A stretch of 42,403 nucleotides of DNA from assembly GCA_947175335.1 (NCBI GenBank), contig CAMWMF010000002.1, forward strand, positions 111,969 to 154,371, given 5' to 3'. Source of the stretch: an uncultured Clostridia bacterium (lineage in GTDB: Bacteria > Bacillota > Clostridia > Christensenellales > Pumilibacteraceae). The translations under genes were made by a program, and so were the position numbers. Below, piece after piece: positions 26,914 through 37,459 of the stretch. The notes under the pieces are model-generated. The model saw only the letters and a list, made by a program, of their open reading frames with translations, was not told the origin of the DNA and ran no database searches. The number at the start of each line of letters is the position of its first letter. Position 1 is the stretch's first letter.

Positions 26914-27654
26914 ATGGGCAAGAAAAAGAAACGTATCCCAACGGAAAAAGAAACGCTCCTTCACGAAGAAGCTGTCCGCAAGAAGCAAGAAAAAGCCGAG
27001 GCGAAACGCATAAAGCGCATAAAGGAAGCTTGGTGGTTTATCGGCGTTGCGTGTATTATGGTTGCCGTTGCGCTGGGCTTTACCGTGTGGACAGTCGCAC
27101 GGATGTACGACTACGAAACAAGCTATGTAACCGTAAACGGCACCGTCAGCAGTTATAACGTTAATCACGGTTCTATAAGCTCGCGCAGCAGCAGAAATAC
27201 GTACAGTCTTGTTATCACTTACGTCTTTAACGACCATGAGTATAAGTTTTCGGACACGACTTCATACCACAAACGCCCGACGGACATGATAGGTACGACG
27301 ACTGAAATCTACGTTAATCCTAAAAATCCCGAAAATGCAAAAAAGGTAACGACGGCCGACGATCCCTCTATTGTAAGCGCAATAATCTTTCCGTTCGCTG
27401 CGATAGTTTTTACGCTAGGTATGCTTCTTCTGTTACAGGAAAAGGGCGGCTCCTTAATTAAACGTTTACTGCTAATCTGGCTACCCGTCTTTTTATTGTG
27501 CATAACAAATGTTTTGCTCTTTTGGATAGGACTACCGCACGACGGATTTAGCGCGGTGTTTGCTCGTGTGGAAGGTGCAATCGGTTACACCGTTGTCGGT
27601 GGCGTTGCGGTGTTTGCGGCTTTGATTGACGTGATTATAAGTAATAGGAAGTAG
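26914..27654 (+). CDS. DUF3592-type membrane protein, 246 aa
   Basis: A very basic N-terminus (MGKKKKRIPTEKETLLHEE) precedes one helix at about 46-66. A beta-rich extracytoplasmic domain with the DUF3592 pattern follows (YVTVNGTVSSYNV, then YSLVITYVFNDHEYKFSDTT, then TTEIYVNPKNPENAK), and three more helices fill the C-terminal third. Family function is not known. I use the ATG at 26914. A TTG at 26893 is in frame but overlaps the -10 promoter element, so that start is unlikely, and the mRNA appears leaderless. It is one of only two plus-strand genes here and ends at a hairpin terminator shared with the convergent gene. Confidence 0.78.
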   Translation: MGKKKKRIPTEKETLLHEEAVRKKQEKAEAKRIKRIKEAWWFIGVACIMVAVALGFTVWTVARMYDYETSYVTVNGTVSSYNVNHGSISSRSSRNTYSLVITYVFNDHEYKFSDTTSYHKRPTDMIGTTTEIYVNPKNPENAKKVTTADDPSIVSAIIFPFAAIVFTLGMLLLLQEKGGSLIKRLLLIWLPVFLLCITNVLLFWIGLPHDGFSAVFARVEGAIGYTVVGGVAVFAALIDVIISNRK

Positions 27655-27740
27655 ACGGTAGGCGCACTTAATAAACACTTATGACATTTTGTAACGTAAA
27701 TGATAAAAAGCGCTTAGAGTGATAAAAGAAAAATACACTG

Positions 27741-27772
27741 CGGAGGGAGCAATTTCCCACTCCGATTTTTTA
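27741..27772 (+). terminator. Intrinsic terminator after the DUF3592 gene
   Basis: CGGAGGGA pairs with TCCC and CTCCG (one bulged base), followed by ATTTTTT. It overlaps the stop codon of the convergent gene on the minus strand. Confidence 0.6.
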
Positions 27773-28294
27773 ACGATTGGTCTTATTATGAGATAGTCTA
27801 TCTTTTAATTTATCAGGCATTCCTACAATCGGCTGCTGCAAATATTGTGAAATGACCTCATACCGCTTTTTGCTAAATCCCACAAATATTATATCTTTTT
27901 CTTTATACCATTTACTCATTGGAATTGCACCCAATTCTTTTGTTTTCGAAAAAACCATTTGATTGGAAACAGCTGTATAAAACCGAGCTTCCGCCATATC
28001 ATCCCAAGATATATGTAATTTCCAAAATTTTCCCAAAAACGCCCTTGATATTCCGGTTTCATCTATATGAATTATAGACAATAGCGGTTTTGCCATCAAA
28101 ACCAATGTGGCAATAGTTAGTCCATAAGTAAAAATTATCCAACAAATAAACATAGGAATGTGCTCTACGAATGCCATTCGACTTGGTTCAAAAACAAGCA
28201 AAAAAACATTTAATGCTATCATAAAAACAACCAAACATAACACACAAACAGTTATAAATGGAAAGGCTAAACACCCTATTCTACGCTTTTCCAC
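27770..28294 (-). CDS. Small membrane protein with PH-like domain, 174 aa
   Basis: Two N-terminal membrane helices (about residues 8-35 and 47-70) precede a short beta-rich domain (IIHIDETGISRAFLGKFWKLHISWDDMAEARFY), a pattern seen in bacterial membrane-anchored PH-like proteins. No catalytic motif is visible and its function is unknown. I use the GTG at 28294. AAAGGAGG ends 6 bp before it, an ideal ribosome site, whereas in-frame codons further upstream lack one. It is AT-rich, monocistronic and lies between the DUF3592 gene and the repeat cluster that follows the rRNA unit. Confidence 0.65.
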   Translation of the reverse strand: MEKRRIGCLAFPFITVCVLCLVVFMIALNVFLLVFEPSRMAFVEHIPMFICWIIFTYGLTIATLVLMAKPLLSIIHIDETGISRAFLGKFWKLHISWDDMAEARFYTAVSNQMVFSKTKELGAIPMSKWYKEKDIIFVGFSKKRYEVISQYLQQPIVGMPDKLKDRLSHNKTNR

Positions 28295-28359
28295 GACTCG
28301 CCTCCTTTGTATTAGATGACATAAACATAATATCATATATTTCTTATAAGTTACTGTAA

Positions 28360-28616
28360 ATAAGATTAAAATTACATTAGAAAAGGTTTAGACTCTTCGG
28401 CGGGCAAAAAACGCTCAGAGTGACAAAAAATTATGCGGCTACGCCTAGATTTCTCCGCTACGCTTCGCTTCGGTCGAAATGATGTGAGTGTGTGCATTAC
28501 TATTCTTATAAGTACAGTACAGCTTTTACCCCATCACCCAGAGCAACGCCGAGGGGTCTAGGCGTTAGCCGCACAATTAATTAAATAAAATCTTTTCCAT
28601 AATTCCGAATTTTACA
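28360..28616. repeat. Intergenic repeat element downstream of the rRNA unit
   Basis: No gene is seen. The stretch starts with AAGATTAAAATTACATTAG, closely matching 17832-17850, then GACTCTTCGGCG with CTCAGAGTGACA, which matches the left arm of the stem-forming repeat at 17982-18022. GCGGCTACGCCTAGA (28435-28449) and TCTAGGCGTTAGCCGC (28557-28572) form an inverted repeat with a single indel, enclosing about 107 bp. The element may be a decayed MITE. It ends near a short AATTCCGAATT unit at about 28600. Confidence 0.65.
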
Positions 28617-28617
28617 C

Positions 28618-28651
28618 AAAAAAAAGAGACATTCGTTTAAATGTCTCTTTT
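28618..28651 (-). terminator. Intrinsic terminator of the rRNA unit
   Basis: In the minus-strand transcript AAAAGAGACATT pairs with AATGTCTCTTTT through a 6-nt loop and is followed by a run of eight U. It lies 9 bp after the 5S gene. Confidence 0.92.
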
Positions 28652-28659
28652 AATGAAAT

Positions 28660-28773
28660 GCGGCAGCTACCTACTCTCCCGGTCCGTCACCAGACAGGTA
28701 CTATCGGCTCCATAGGGCTTAACTTCTGTGTTCGGAATGTGAACAGGTGTGACCCCTACGATATGACCACCGC
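28660..28773 (-). rRNA. rrf: 5S ribosomal RNA
   Basis: The minus strand shows the conserved core CCGAACACAGAAGTTAAGCC, flanked by complementary ends (GCGGTGG at the 5' end, CTGCCGC at the 3' end). The length of about 114 nt is normal. The gene begins only 2 bp after the encoded CCA end of tRNA-Asn and is followed by a strong terminator. Ends are estimated from pairing. Confidence 0.93.
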
Positions 28774-28775
28774 AA

Positions 28776-28851
<76 letters not shown>

Positions 28852-28993
28852 TCATGCGCTCTTTTGCTTATGTGCTAATCGGCACAAGTTCTTTTGCGGA
28901 TTTCTATTAACTTGTTAGAATGTTCCGTCCTTAGTCCCGTCGAACAAAGGCAACTGCACATAACTTATTACTTTTTACGGGTTTAATCTTGTA

Positions 28994-29017
28994 ATCGCCT
29001 ATTTAGTTTTAGGCAAT
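28994..29017 (-). other. Stem-loop in the 23S-tRNA spacer
   Basis: ATTGCCTA pairs with TAGGCGAT (8 bp, one G-U) across an 8-nt loop, just after the 23S 3' end. It is a candidate processing site; the remaining spacer to the tRNA (28852-28993) is unremarkable. Confidence 0.5.
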
Positions 29018-29024
29018 CGGTTAT

Positions 29025-31949
<2,925 letters not shown>

Positions 31950-32216
31950 GTCCAATTCCTAAAAATAAGAAATTACAAGATATAAACTTTCAAAATTGTA
32001 CTGGTAATACATATCACCAATTATTTGATATTTGTATACTCGCTTTAAGTTATATGCAGTTGTCAATGTGCGACGCGGGCCATTTAGGTCAAAAAAAACA
32101 CAACAAACAACAACTTTGAACTTTCGTCCCATTATGTGTTATTGTTTATTATGTCCAGCGGTATGGCTTATATGCGATACTTGGATAACCCGTGTGCTGC
32201 CCTTTTGCGTGACAGC
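31950..32216 (-). other. rRNA leader (about 265 nt), no gene
   Basis: This is the transcribed leader of the 23S unit. Close to the 23S start, ATTGACAACTGCATATAAC on the minus strand resembles the conserved block often found in 16S-23S spacers of Bacillota, which suggests that the leader derives from such a spacer. No tRNA or 16S sequence is present. Confidence 0.55.
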
Positions 32217-32222
32217 TTTGTC

Positions 32223-32295
32223 ATAATAACACACCTTATATAGGGATGTCAAGCGTTTTTTACAAATTTTTTAAATTTTTTTTAAAAATTTTTTT
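32223..32295 (-). promoter_or_regulatory. Strong rRNA promoter with UP-like A/T tract
   Basis: On the minus strand TTGACA (32247-32252) is followed by TATTAT (32223-32228; 18-bp spacing, or TTATTA at 17). Upstream, 32256-32295 is almost purely A/T with phased A and T runs, typical of an UP element. A TGACA/TGTCA dyad at 32210-32223 covers the start region. The 32296-32382 remainder shows nothing. Confidence 0.8.
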
Positions 32296-32382
32296 CGAGA
32301 AAAACATTATCGGACAAAACACACAAAAACAAAATCGACGAAACGCCTGCCCCGCCGATTTACGTATACTCTATGTGTACTC

Positions 32383-33741
32383 TTATTGTATATCTTCTTT
32401 ATTATATACGGTAGTCACCGTACTGTTGAAGTCGCCGTTTACCGTTTTGTACACTACGAGCGAACCGCCCTGCTGCGTGAGCAGCAAGGTCAAACGGTCA
32501 AATTTCCCTCCCCCTGTGTAAAGCTGAAAGACAAGCTTTACGTCGAGCTTTTCGTACAACTCGTCCGCGTCGCCGTAATCTGCGAGTTCCGATTTTACGT
32601 CGTCGTCCGAATCTATCAAATCGATATATGGTAAAGCACCGAAGTGAACGTTTTTATCTATCATAACGTCTATTCCGTCGGTGTATTTGTAACCGTATTT
32701 AGCGCATACTCCGACGATTTGTGAGAACGTATAATCGAACTTCCACTCGAAAGTCGACGGTTTATACTTATTAGTTATATAGTGCGGTACGACAACGTAC
32801 ACCTCGTTGCCGCCTTTGTCCTCGCCTATGATATAGGATCCGCCATACGGTAGAATGTCGTTTTGTACGACGTTATTTTGAACTCTCGCATAATCTGCCC
32901 AAAGTATTTTTTCGCAACCGAAATCGGTACGTGCAATACGAGCAGCGTCTTCTATATCCGCGCGCTCGACGGTTGCCACCTCGACGATTCTTTCAATCTC
33001 GGTATTATCTTCAAGCCGAGTTTCTATTTTCTCATACAATACCAGCTTACCGCTTTCCTGCGTAATGTAGTAAGTATCGGCCTGCCCGTCTTCGCTCGAT
33101 TCGACGCTGTAACGAAAAACGAACTTAACGTCAAGCTCGTAGTACTTTTTGCCTGCGTCATCAAAATATTTTGTGAAATTTTCAGTGATATTACCACCGG
33201 CATTGATAAGATTATGATTGAAAAAACCGAACGAACCACTATAAAAATCCCAAATCTGCTTCTCGTATTCGCCCACATCTATTCCGTCGGCGTATTTGTA
33301 GCCGTGTTCAGCCGCGAAAGACGCTATTTCCGTAAACGAATACAAAAACGGCCATTGTATTAAACGCGGACTGTATTTTTTAGCGTTCCTCTTGGTAGAC
33401 TTTTGACTTGGTATTGCTATGAATAGTTCCCGCCCGTGTTTATCTAAACCTAATATGTAAGAGCCACATTCGGGATGATCGAAAGCAGATTCATGCGGCG
33501 TGATTGATTTATTTCCATAAGTATCGTACAAATACACGCTTGACACTTCATTTAGATAGGTGCCCCCCGCATGCCATAGTATCTTTTCACAGCCAAATTC
33601 TTTCGCTACACGTAAATCGTATACATACCAGACTTCATCACTTTCGCAACCGAAAGCAATAATTCCGAAGCATAATGCCATGATTATTGTAAATACGGCT
33701 GCGAATACGGTTTTAATACTTCTCGAAATTTTTTTAATCAT
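32383..33741 (-). CDS. Putative lipoprotein with two tandem homologous halves, 452 aa
   Basis: A signal peptide of type II (basic start, hydrophobic core, lipobox AFGC with Cys32) predicts lipid anchoring on the outer membrane leaflet. The mature part contains two copies of an unknown domain of about 190 residues. FGCEKILWHAGGTYL recurs as FGCEKILWADYARVQ. GSYILGLDKHGRELFIAIP recurs as GSYIIGEDKGGNEVYVVVP, and GYKYADGIDV recurs as GYKYTDGIDV. Each half ends in a beta strand (KLDVKLVFQLYTGG). No family is recognised. The start ATG at 33741 has a weak site (AGGG, long spacing); its promoter is TTGACA/18/TATACT. It is the first of three surface-protein genes. Confidence 0.8.
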   Translation of the reverse strand: MIKKISRSIKTVFAAVFTIIMALCFGIIAFGCESDEVWYVYDLRVAKEFGCEKILWHAGGTYLNEVSSVYLYDTYGNKSITPHESAFDHPECGSYILGLDKHGRELFIAIPSQKSTKRNAKKYSPRLIQWPFLYSFTEIASFAAEHGYKYADGIDVGEYEKQIWDFYSGSFGFFNHNLINAGGNITENFTKYFDDAGKKYYELDVKFVFRYSVESSEDGQADTYYITQESGKLVLYEKIETRLEDNTEIERIVEVATVERADIEDAARIARTDFGCEKILWADYARVQNNVVQNDILPYGGSYIIGEDKGGNEVYVVVPHYITNKYKPSTFEWKFDYTFSQIVGVCAKYGYKYTDGIDVMIDKNVHFGALPYIDLIDSDDDVKSELADYGDADELYEKLDVKLVFQLYTGGGKFDRLTLLLTQQGGSLVVYKTVNGDFNSTVTTVYNKEDIQ

Positions 33742-33800
33742 AATTTGCCCGACCCTAAAAGTGTTTAATAGAAATAATTTTACTTGTGTTATATGTTAAT

Positions 33801-33830
33801 AGTATACTATACGTCCTTTATGCTTGTCAA
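33801..33830 (-). promoter_or_regulatory. Promoter of the duplicated lipoprotein gene
   Basis: TTGACA (33825-33830) and TATACT (33801-33806) are 18 bp apart on the minus strand; the leader would be about 55 nt. Confidence 0.6.
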
Positions 33831-33865
33831 CATATCATTATAACATTATATTTGTATATAATTAT

Positions 33866-33889
33866 CGCCGCAAGATTAATCTTGCGGCG
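33866..33889. terminator. Perfect 24-bp palindrome after the Ig-like surface gene
   Basis: The 12-base arm CGCCGCAAGATT is repeated exactly in inverted form with no spacer. As RNA it forms a GC-rich hairpin 20 bp past the stop codon at 33909. The T-rich tract needed for a classic terminator is weak on the minus strand (ATAATTATAT), so termination efficiency is uncertain. Confidence 0.55.
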
Positions 33890-33908
33890 ACAGTGTTGTT
33901 GCTTTATT

Positions 33909-36900
33909 TTACTTTTTGCTGCGCTTATTGAGCGCGACGATGACAATAGCCATTATTGCCAAGCTTGCCGCGACTATAGCTACGGATACCCAAACCCATA
34001 CGAGTCCGTTATTGTTAAGCGTTATACCCGATCCGTTGCCGCCGGGCGCGGGCGTGGGAATAGGCGTCTCCTGCGTGACAAAGAGTATGGTATTAAGTTC
34101 GTTCGAGGTGAAGGTTGCATAATCGCCGTCCACGGTAAACCGAAGTTCGGTAGCCACTCCGTTGTGTAGATTGTAAATTTTGTAATCCTTGTCTTTAAGC
34201 TCGTCGGGAATAAGCACGTGAACGGTAATGTTACCGACAGGCGCAACGCCTACCGAGTTGTTGACAAACGATACGTTGAGCGCCGAGCTGATTTGACCGC
34301 TTACAAGATTGTCGTCCAAATCCTCCACCCATTCGACTTTCATTTCGGTGCCTTGCTCCAACCCGTTATCGCACGACACGCCCAAAATAACGTCGTCGTC
34401 TTCCTCGTAAGTAAAGTCGGATATATCGCCGAGATTGCCCGCGACGGTCACACCGAACGAATTGTTTGTGAACACATAGTCGGCGGAGTCGGCAAGCGAC
34501 AGCGTATACTCGCCCACTGTAACCAAGGACAGAATAGCATTGCCGCCCGCGTCCTTTATAATCATTCCCGCCGAAGTGCCGTCGACGCGCTGTTTGGTTC
34601 CGTCGTAGCCGTCGTACTCGGCGACTATCTTGTCGCGCGAGTCGGCGCCGCTGTATACCAGCTTTGCCTCGTTGTTCGTAGCAAGCACGCCGTTAAAATA
34701 CCACTTGACGGCAACCTGCTTTTTGGCGGCGTTCACAGACAATGAAAGCTGAGCGCTTTGCACGTCGTTTGGCGCGCTCGTATGCGTGTACGTGAACGTG
34801 ACGTTATTGGCGCCCACGTGAAGCGCAGTAGTAAGCGTGACCTTGGTATTTACAGTATTTTGCTTGACGTCATGGTTTTTGGTATGCTCTAGCGTAACCT
34901 TTACCGTTACTGTAAGCTCTCTATCGCCGACGGTCGCCGAGCCGACTATACCGGTAGCGACTGCGGACTTGAATTTGTAATAACCGTCCTCGACGTTTGC
35001 TTCGTTCACCGTCAAGGTAAACGTATTGTTTGTGAATTGATAGTCTGCTTTTGCCACAAGCGAAACGGTGTACACGCCCGCGCCGATAATCGAGTTAACG
35101 GTAACACCCTCGCTGTTCTTGACGATAATATCGCCCGACAAGCCGCCCACGGTTACCGTTTGACCGTTGAGCCCCGTGTACTTAGCAGAAATATCGCCCA
35201 AAACGTCAATACCGTTGCTTGTGTACTGCGCGCTGTTGTTTGAGGCAAGCGTGCCGTTAAAGTACCAGCTGACCGCCGCCGACTTTTTGCCGGCGGTTAC
35301 GTTTACGGTAACCTGCGCCGTTTGCGTGCCGCCCTTCTCGTCGGTATAAGTATAAGTAAACGTAACCTCGTTGTTGCCCGCTTTGAGTGCGGGGACGGTA
35401 ATCTGCTTGTTTTCGGTTGCCGTCGTTACGTCGTTGATATTGACCGTATTTTTAAGCGTGGCAGTAACCGTAACGTTAATACTTGTCGCGCCCGCCGTGT
35501 ATGTACCGTTGACTACGGCGGTTGCCGAACGCATGGTGTAGTAACCCTCGTCGACAGGCGCTTCCTTTACAGTCAAAGTGAGCATGCCGTTTGAAAACTC
35601 GTAAGTATTCGACGACGGCATAGTTATAGTATAAACGCCGACTTCCGTTATAGCGTTGACAGTAGTGCCGCCCTTTTTGACAGTCAAGCTTGCGCCGCTG
35701 ACCGTTACAGTTTGACCGTCGTAGCCCAAATAGCTCGCCGATATGCCGGAAAGAGCATTGGACCCGTCGTAAACACGCTCCGCAGTATTGCTACCTGTGG
35801 AGGTCGCGCCCGTGCAAGTCCAATTTACCGCCGCGTTCACTTTGTCCAAAGTTATAGAATACGTTACGGGCTTGGTAACGCCCTTATATACATAATTATA
35901 TGATATAGTATTGTTGCCCACCTGCAACGGAGTGGAAAGCGTAACCGTCTTAGTGTCCTGAATGGTTTTGGTCGAATTGTCGTCGTCATTTTTAAGCGAA
36001 ACTTCTATGTTCAAGCCGATGGAGGTGTCTCCTACCTTGGGCGTTCCCACATGGCTCTTGGCAGTAGCGGCAATCATTGTATAGTTGCCCACTACAACCT
36101 CGCCTTCGTAAACTGCAGCTTCCGTGCCCAAATCCTCGTCGTAGCTTATCGAATACCCGCTGTTGTCGCAGTTAAAGAACGTCGACGGATTTTGCGTGTT
36201 GCCGCTTTCCGTGTATCCGCTTGTAATAATGCCGGTTAAATGATCGGACGGCATGGTAAAGCCGATTTGCGAGCCCGCGCCGAGCGGACCTGTAATCTTG
36301 ATTTTACCGTCGTATAAAATGTTCCCTTCGTAATCTTTTACGGGAGTACCGTCTGAATTGACTTTGTAAAATACTTCTACGTTATTTGCTGTCAGAATAT
36401 CCCCGTTCTTTCTGATATTTCCGCTGATATTAACGTTTCCTTCCAGCGTAAACGTTCCGCCGTTTACATGAACGCCCGCGCCCTTATAGAACGCCTTTAA
36501 GGTTTCTTCGTCGTTATTTGCCTTGGCGCAATCTACTATATTATTTGTAATCGACCCGCCGTACATGTGAAAGACCGAGTCAACGCTGCTGGCATAAACG
36601 CCCGCGCCGCCGTAGCTCGAATTGTTAGTGTTATTCGTTATGATTCCGCCGTACATATTAAAAATGCCGCTGCTGCCGATAAATACGCCGCCGGTATCGG
36701 AGCCTATACCTTTGTTGTCCCGTACCGCGCCGCCGTACATATTAAACACGGCATTGCCACTGACCGATACGCCGTTATAACCGTCGGCGCCTTTAACAAT
36801 ACCGCCGTACAGATTGATTGTGGCGCTGTTATAAGCGTAAAGACCGCGACCGCTGTCTATCGCGCCCGTGCCGCCGCAATCATAAATATTAAGCACGGAC

Positions 36901-37325
36901 GAACCGCCGTACATCGCAAAAACACGGCCCTTGGAATATGTAAGCGAATGTCCGTGAAGACAGATATTGATAGTTAAGTTACCGGAAGAATCGGAATAAG
37001 TCCCCAACTCCGTTGTTAACACTTCATCTTTCGTCAGATGAAACGTACTCGATTTCCAAGAGTATTCGTCAGGCCATGAGTATTTGCCGGGCTCAATATG
37101 CACTATTTCTTCATCCGACAGCGAAAATGGTCTGGAATTGGCGTGGTTTGCGCCGAATACCTGATCGTGCGTGAGCTGCGTTTGAGCTTGCGGAGCAACC
37201 TCGTCGGCGTGCGCCGATTTTTTGCCCACAAAAGAAAGCGCCGACCACGACAACGCCACAGCGGCAATAATCGCAATCAACGCCAAGATACGGTTGAATA
37301 CAGTATTGAATTTACGGTAAACCAT
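33909..37325 (-). CDS. Cell-surface protein: beta-helix plus Ig-like repeats with C-terminal membrane anchor, 1138 aa
   Basis: A signal peptide (hydrophobic residues 13-33, cleavage likely after SAHA at 40) leads into a region of about 130-300. There YGG/NMYGG/NLYGG motifs recur every 25-35 residues, as in right-handed beta helices. From about 400 to 960 three long repeats of about 170 residues follow. Each has GYYTMRSA-like, TYTYT and ADYQFTNNTFTLTV-like segments, resembling bacterial Ig-like domains. A PTPAPGG linker precedes a C-terminal membrane helix (about 1108-1132) and the tail NKRSKK. No LPXTG sortase motif is seen, so membrane anchoring is expected. It has a perfect consensus promoter at 37382-37410. 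Function is probably adhesion or surface layer; no enzymatic motif is visible. Confidence 0.85.
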   Translation of the reverse strand: MVYRKFNTVFNRILALIAIIAAVALSWSALSFVGKKSAHADEVAPQAQTQLTHDQVFGANHANSRPFSLSDEEIVHIEPGKYSWPDEYSWKSSTFHLTKDEVLTTELGTYSDSSGNLTINICLHGHSLTYSKGRVFAMYGGSSVLNIYDCGGTGAIDSGRGLYAYNSATINLYGGIVKGADGYNGVSVSGNAVFNMYGGAVRDNKGIGSDTGGVFIGSSGIFNMYGGIITNNTNNSSYGGAGVYASSVDSVFHMYGGSITNNIVDCAKANNDEETLKAFYKGAGVHVNGGTFTLEGNVNISGNIRKNGDILTANNVEVFYKVNSDGTPVKDYEGNILYDGKIKITGPLGAGSQIGFTMPSDHLTGIITSGYTESGNTQNPSTFFNCDNSGYSISYDEDLGTEAAVYEGEVVVGNYTMIAATAKSHVGTPKVGDTSIGLNIEVSLKNDDDNSTKTIQDTKTVTLSTPLQVGNNTISYNYVYKGVTKPVTYSITLDKVNAAVNWTCTGATSTGSNTAERVYDGSNALSGISASYLGYDGQTVTVSGASLTVKKGGTTVNAITEVGVYTITMPSSNTYEFSNGMLTLTVKEAPVDEGYYTMRSATAVVNGTYTAGATSINVTVTATLKNTVNINDVTTATENKQITVPALKAGNNEVTFTYTYTDEKGGTQTAQVTVNVTAGKKSAAVSWYFNGTLASNNSAQYTSNGIDVLGDISAKYTGLNGQTVTVGGLSGDIIVKNSEGVTVNSIIGAGVYTVSLVAKADYQFTNNTFTLTVNEANVEDGYYKFKSAVATGIVGSATVGDRELTVTVKVTLEHTKNHDVKQNTVNTKVTLTTALHVGANNVTFTYTHTSAPNDVQSAQLSLSVNAAKKQVAVKWYFNGVLATNNEAKLVYSGADSRDKIVAEYDGYDGTKQRVDGTSAGMIIKDAGGNAILSLVTVGEYTLSLADSADYVFTNNSFGVTVAGNLGDISDFTYEEDDDVILGVSCDNGLEQGTEMKVEWVEDLDDNLVSGQISSALNVSFVNNSVGVAPVGNITVHVLIPDELKDKDYKIYNLHNGVATELRFTVDGDYATFTSNELNTILFVTQETPIPTPAPGGNGSGITLNNNGLVWVWVSVAIVAASLAIMAIVIVALNKRSKK

Positions 37326-37381
37326 ATATTCTCACCAATCCCCTATATGAATAACAATTTCGATTTTTCAATCGTACTATC

Positions 37382-37410
37382 ATTATAGAATATGTGAGAA
37401 AATTTGTCAA
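37382..37410 (-). promoter_or_regulatory. Consensus promoter of the Ig-like surface gene
   Basis: TTGACA (37405-37410) and TATAAT (37382-37387) are separated by exactly 17 bp, the second perfect consensus promoter in the window. The leader is about 50 nt with GGTGAG before the ATG at 37325. Confidence 0.75.
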
Positions 37411-37459
37411 TATTTTTTTAAATTATACACAAAAGCGTGTTGCTTACAATTTAGCAATA

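Noticed and set aside
33909-37325. Sortase-anchored protein
   Set aside because: No LPXTG-like motif precedes the C-terminal helix.
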